Origin: Terriglobia bacterium | GTDB lineage: Bacteria > Acidobacteriota > Terriglobia > Acidiferrales > UBA7541 | Direction of reading: 5' to 3' | DNA length: 64,000 bases | NCBI GenBank assembly: GCA_020072785.1 | Contig: JAIQGG010000002.1 | Span: forward strand, 310,001-374,000 | Shown: in pieces, positions 60,090 through 64,000 of the stretch | Numbering within the stretch: position 1 is the stretch's first letter | Layout of the letters: each line of letters begins with the position of its first letter | Notes under the pieces: generated by a model | The model's input: only the letters and a program-made list of their open reading frames with translations | What the model was told of the DNA's origin: nothing | The model's database searches: none | Program-made: the position numbers and the translations under genes

Positions 60090-63000
60090 ACCTGCGCAAA
60101 CTTTCGCTTCGCCGCAGCCTCCTGCTGCACTCGCTGTTCACGGGGGGCCTCGGTGTCGTATTGGTGTGCGCCGGGTTCCTGGTCTATGACCTCCAACAAT
60201 ATCGTGTGAAGAAAGTAAGCGGCCTGCGGTCCACGGCCGATATGGTACGGGCCAATTCCGATGCCGCGCTTCTGTTCGACGACCCGGATGCGGGAGCCGA
60301 ATTGCTGAGTGCGCTGCGCACGCAGCCGGAAATCCGGGCCGCGGCCCTGTACCATTCCGACGGCCAACTGCTGGCCTCCTATCTCCGCAAAGATCTGACG
60401 GGAAAACGGACACTGCCGATGCAGCCGGCGGAGGGCGTCGAGTGGGGCCGTGACTCCGTCATGATCTGGCAGACTGTGTATGTCGAAGCAAAGCCCGTCG
60501 GCACGCTGTACCTAGAAGCGGACAATTCCGATCTGCGCGAGGCCGTGGTCCTTTACATCTGGACAGCGGGAGTGATGGGCCTGATCTGTCTGCTGATCGT
60601 TTATCCGCTGTCGGCGCGGCTTTCGCGGAAGATCTCGAGGCCGATCTACGACCTGGCGTGGATCGCGCGGCTCGTCGCTTCTGGCAAGAACTATTCACTG
60701 CGTTCACCGGATTTGGGGGGTGAAGAGCTCGGGCAGCTCGGCGCGGATTTCAATTACATGCTGGAGGAGATGGAACGGCGCGACGCGGCGCTCCGCGAAA
60801 TCCGGGACTCGCTGGAAGTCCGCGTGGCGGAGCGCACGGCGGCGCTGCGGGAAGCGGAAGAGAAATACCGCGGCATTTTTGAAGATGCGATCGTGGGCAT
60901 CTTTCAAACCACGCCGGATGGAAGATACCTCAGTGCGAATTCCGCGCTGGCGCGACTGTACGGCTTTGATTCGCCGCAGGATCTGATGGCCACCCGCATG
61001 GACATCGGTGGCCAGGGGTACGTCGATCCGCGGCGGCGCGAAGAGTTCAAGCAGTTGATGGAAGTGCAGAGGATTGTGGAGGGTTTTGAATACGAGGTGA
61101 TTCGCAAGGACGGCAGCAGGATCTGGTTTTCCGAGAATGCGCGCGCCGTCTGCGATGCCGGCGGTGCCTTGGCCTACTACGTGGGAACCGTCGAGGACAT
61201 CACCGCCCGCAGGCGAGCGGAGGAGGATTTGCGGGAGCGAACGACCTTCCTGAATACGCTGATTACGGAGAATCCCATCGGCATCGTGGTCGCGAATGCG
61301 CAGGGTGCCATTGAGATGGCCAATCCGGCTTTCCGGAAGCTCTTCGGCTACGAAAACGAAGAGCTGAGCGGGAGGTTGCTGGACGCCCTGGTGGCGCCGG
61401 GAGAACTGCGGAAAGAGGCGGATGAAATTACAGGCACCGTTCTGACGGGAAAACCATTCCACTCCACAATACAGCGCCGGAGAAAGGATGGGCAGCTGGT
61501 GGACGTGGAGGCCTACGGGGTGCCGCTGGTTGTGAACGGAGTCAGCCGTGGGCAGTTCGGGATGTACAAGGACATCCGGCAGCAAGTGGCCGCAGAAAAG
61601 GCGCTGCGGCAGAGCGAAGAGCTTTTCCGGACACTCAGTGCTGCGGCGCCGGTGGGCATTATCCGGATGGACGCAAAGGGGCATTTGCTCTACGCAAATG
61701 ACCGAATCGTCGAGATGGTGGGGCGCCCGCGCGAAGAAGGCCTAGGTTCCGGGTGGCTCGAATCCGTGCATCCGGAGGATCGCGAGAGGGTCGCGAACAT
61801 CTGGCCAAGAGTTGCCGAATCGCGCGGAATCCTGCAAGACACTTCCCGGTATGTGAACAGCAGAGGCGAAATTGGCTGGGTGGATGCCTACCTGAAGGCC
61901 TTGTTTGCCGAGGACGGCGCTCTCGAGGGCTTCATTGTAATGCTTCAGGAAGTGACGGAGCGCCGCCAGGCGGAGGAACAGCTGCGGGAACGCACCGCCT
62001 ACCTGGACACTTTGATCACGTCGAATCCCCTGGCGATCGTCGTCACGGACGCACGCGGGGAAATCGAGATGAGTAACGCCGCCTTCCACAAACTTTTCGG
62101 TTACGAGAAGGACGAAGTGCAGGGGAAATCCCTGGACGATCTGGTGGCGCCGGGAATCTTGCGGGAGAAGGCCGGGCAGCTCACCGGTGCGGTGCTTGCG
62201 GGGCAAACGGTGCACGCCAGACTGCCGCGGCGGAGAAAAGACGGGCAGCTCGTCGACGTAGAAGCGTACGGCGTTCCGCTCGTTTTGGACGGAGAAATGC
62301 ACGGGCAGTTCTCCATCTATAAGGATATTACGCAGCAGGCGGCCGCGGAAAAGGCGCTGCGGCAGAGCGAAGAGCTTTTCCGGACGCTCAGTGCCGCGGC
62401 GCCGGTAGGCATTTTTCGCACCGATGAGGACGGCCATTGCATTTACCTCAATGAGCGGCTGCGCGAGATGATGGGCCTGAGCCTGGAAGAGGCTCTGGGG
62501 CACGGCTGGGAGAAGTCGATTCATCTCGAGGACCGCGAGCGGATCGCCCGCCGCGTCAGCGGTACCCCGGGACAAGACACGGTTGCGCTGGAGGCGCACC
62601 GCTACCGCACGCCCGACGGAAGAGAAGGCTGGGCAGAAGGCTACATGAAGGCGCTTTTCGCGGAAGACGGCTTGAGCAGCGGATATGTGGGGATCGTGCA
62701 GGATGTTACCGAGCGGCGCCAAGCCGAGAAAGAACTGCGCGAAGCGAAGGAGGCGGCGGAGGCGGCGAACCGCGCCAAGAGCGATTTTCTCGCGCACATG
62801 AGTCACGAGATTCGCACGCCGATGAACGGCATCCTGGGGATGACGGAGCTCGCGCTGGAGACGGATCTTTCCAGCGAACAGCACGATTACCTGAGCATGG
62901 TGAAGTCTTCCGCGGACGCACTCCTGAATATCATCAACGACATTCTGGATTTTTCGAAGATCGAGGCCGGCAAGATCGAACTCGAGCACATCCCTTTCTC

Positions 63001-64000
63001 GCTGCACGAGTGCATCGAGGACGCCCTCCAGCCGCTGAGCATCCGCGCCCAGGAAAAGGGACTGGACCTCGGCTGGGAAGTGGGGGCGGAAATCCCCGAC
63101 GAGATGGTCGGGGATCCGACGCGCTTGCGCCAGGTGCTCTTGAACCTGGCGGGAAACGGGGTGAAATTTACGAAGCGCGGAGAAGTGAGCATTCAGGCGC
63201 AACTGGTTGTAAACGATCCGAATGGCCTGGCCGTGAAGTTCACGGTAGCGGATACCGGCGTGGGCATCCTGCCCGAAAAGCAGAGAAAAGTATTCGAAGC
63301 GTTTGCGCAGGCCGATATGTCCACCACCCGGGAGTATGGCGGGACGGGGCTGGGGCTGTCGATTTCCACGCGGTTGGTCCATCTGATGGGGGGCAAGATT
63401 GAGGTCGAGAGCGAGCCGGGGAAGGGGAGCCGGTTTTTCTTTACCGCGCATTTCGGGAAAACATGCAACCGGGCGCGGACGGGGTCCTGCACTCCGGATG
63501 AGGCCATCCTCCCCGGAAAACGAGTTCTTGCCGCGGACGATTCCGCGGTCAACCGGAGGCTGCTGGAGCAATTGTTCAAGCGCTGGAAGATGGATGCGCG
63601 TCTCGCGGAGAGCGGCAGGGAGGCACTCGAACTCTTCCGCCAGGCGGAAGAAGAGGGTGCGCCCTTCGACGTCTGCGTGCTGGATTTTCACATGCCGGGA
63701 ATGGACGGGCTCCAACTGGCCGCACGCATTCGGGAAATCGCCCGGAACAAACCACCCGTCTTGCTCATGTTGGCGTCATCGGACCTTTCCGGCGTGCGGC
63801 GCGAATGTGAGCAAGCCGGAATCCAGTACACGATGTGCAAGCCGATTCGCATGTGCGTACTGTGCACGGCATTGAATGACGCGCTCCGGCCGCGTTTGCC
63901 GGAGCAACGTTTGCCAACGGGGAAGAGCCATGTCGCCGCCGGCAGCGGTCTGCGAATCCTTCTGGTCGAAGACAATCCTGTGAATCAGAAGCTTGCTGTG
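60083..64000 (+). CDS. Hybrid sensor histidine kinase (3' end outside window)
   Basis: At least 1306 residues. TM1 (about 12-35), a periplasmic CHASE8-like sensor (about 36-157), TM2 (about 158-180), HAMP and a coiled coil, then five PAS domains (about 255-885). PAS2-3 and PAS4-5 are a recent tandem copy with a 753-bp period. HisKA has phospho-acceptor His908 in [11 protein letters not shown]; HATPase motifs N, DTGVGI and GGTGLGLSI follow. REC1 (about 1145-1265) has Asp1201 in [12 protein letters not shown] second REC begins at [11 protein letters not shown]. Its start overlaps yfiR. Confidence 0.93.
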   Translation, partial: MLNLRKLSLRRSLLLHSLFTGGLGVVLVCAGFLVYDLQQYRVKKVSGLRSTADMVRANSDAALLFDDPDAGAELLSALRTQPEIRAAALYHSDGQLLASYLRKDLTGKRTLPMQPAEGVEWGRDSVMIWQTVYVEAKPVGTLYLEADNSDLREAVVLYIWTAGVMGLICLLIVYPLSARLSRKISRPIYDLAWIARLVASGKNYSLRSPDLGGEELGQLGADFNYMLEEMERRDAALREIRDSLEVRVAERTAALREAEEKYRGIFEDAIVGIFQTTPDGRYLSANSALARLYGFDSPQDLMATRMDIGGQGYVDPRRREEFKQLMEVQRIVEGFEYEVIRKDGSRIWFSENARAVCDAGGALAYYVGTVEDITARRRAEEDLRERTTFLNTLITENPIGIVVANAQGAIEMANPAFRKLFGYENEELSGRLLDALVAPGELRKEADEITGTVLTGKPFHSTIQRRRKDGQLVDVEAYGVPLVVNGVSRGQFGMYKDIRQQVAAEKALRQSEELFRTLSAAAPVGIIRMDAKGHLLYANDRIVEMVGRPREEGLGSGWLESVHPEDRERVANIWPRVAESRGILQDTSRYVNSRGEIGWVDAYLKALFAEDGALEGFIVMLQEVTERRQAEEQLRERTAYLDTLITSNPLAIVVTDARGEIEMSNAAFHKLFGYEKDEVQGKSLDDLVAPGILREKAGQLTGAVLAGQTVHARLPRRRKDGQLVDVEAYGVPLVLDGEMHGQFSIYKDITQQAAAEKALRQSEELFRTLSAAAPVGIFRTDEDGHCIYLNERLREMMGLSLEEALGHGWEKSIHLEDRERIARRVSGTPGQDTVALEAHRYRTPDGREGWAEGYMKALFAEDGLSSGYVGIVQDVTERRQAEKELREAKEAAEAANRAKSDFLAHMSHEIRTPMNGILGMTELALETDLSSEQHDYLSMVKSSADALLNIINDILDFSKIEAGKIELEHIPFSLHECIEDALQPLSIRAQEKGLDLGWEVGAEIPDEMVGDPTRLRQVLLNLAGNGVKFTKRGEVSIQAQLVVNDPNGLAVKFTVADTGVGILPEKQRKVFEAFAQADMSTTREYGGTGLGLSISTRLVHLMGGKIEVESEPGKGSRFFFTAHFGKTCNRARTGSCTPDEAILPGKRVLAADDSAVNRRLLEQLFKRWKMDARLAESGREALELFRQAEEEGAPFDVCVLDFHMPGMDGLQLAARIREIARNKPPVLLMLASSDLSGVRRECEQAGIQYTMCKPIRMCVLCTALNDALRPRLPEQRLPTGKSHVAAGSGLRILLVEDNPVNQKLAV

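Noticed and set aside
61742-63715. 657-codon minus-strand ORF
   Set aside because: Antisense to the hybrid kinase, whose PAS, HisKA and HATPase motifs are intact.

Overview
The window is a high-GC chromosomal segment of a bacterium that looks like a member of the Acidobacteriota. The grounds are the housekeeping gene types and order (CoaBC tail, family-4 UDG, PriA), a DedA-rhodanese fusion, a cupredoxin/carboxypeptidase-regulatory secreted protein and a 236-residue accessory family I associate with this phylum. This is inference from gene content; no 16S rRNA gene is present. The chromosome is interrupted by one integrative element of about 26.6 kb, inserted in the 3' end of a tRNA-Cys gene. 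Left chromosomal part (1-32,500): DNA repair and replication (UDG, priA), an APC permease, DUF4337, an HU/IHF protein, dcd, a DedA-rhodanese protein with an in-frame TGA (possible selenocysteine), nitroreductase and MarR, an SDR, a secreted TPR-like protein, a Fis-type protein, purC, smc, a cupredoxin-like protein, a degenerate GGDEF protein, an S9 peptidase, cysS, a class III aminotransferase, HxlR, DoxX, a BNR propeller with a MoaD-like partner, a chromate-transport cassette with PadR, YraN, galT and tRNA-Cys. Three copies of a covarying terminator-like hairpin follow plus-strand genes between 24.7 and 30.6 kb. The integrative element (32,481-59,084) is bounded by a perfect 24-bp repeat of the tRNA-Cys 3' end. 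A tyrosine recombinase lies next to the tRNA, and paired GTGTACC motifs (likely arm-type integrase sites) lie near both ends. Behind the integrase are an excisionase-like protein, RHH proteins including four tandem paralogues, two strong inverted repeats and several unknown genes. The rest is a defence island. (i) A ubiquitin-like conjugation operon: Ubl, Prok-E2-like, JAB-E1 fusion, an APH/TCAD-like kinase and a DUF6527-like protein, with every junction overlapping by 4 bp. (ii) An XRE/nucleotidyltransferase toxin-antitoxin-like pair behind a leaderless, self-overlapping promoter/operator. (iii) A CBASS locus with divergent CapH/CapP-type regulators, a CD-NTase, a stand-alone E2, a CapV phospholipase and two extra small coupled genes. 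(iv) A nuclease-like gene. (v) A type I restriction-modification operon (R-S-x-M) carrying a HhH-glycosylase-like gene with a zinc ribbon. A faint row of degenerate CRISPR-like repeats lies just inside the right end. Right chromosomal part (59,085-64,000): a YfiR-family periplasmic protein, then a large hybrid histidine kinase (two TM segments, HAMP, five PAS, HisKA/HATPase, REC) that runs off the window. The two most promising leads are the Ubl operon with its embedded kinase, and the TGA/SECIS-like arrangement in the DedA-rhodanese gene. The two uncharacterised small genes of the CBASS operon and the tandem RHH array are also worth attention.
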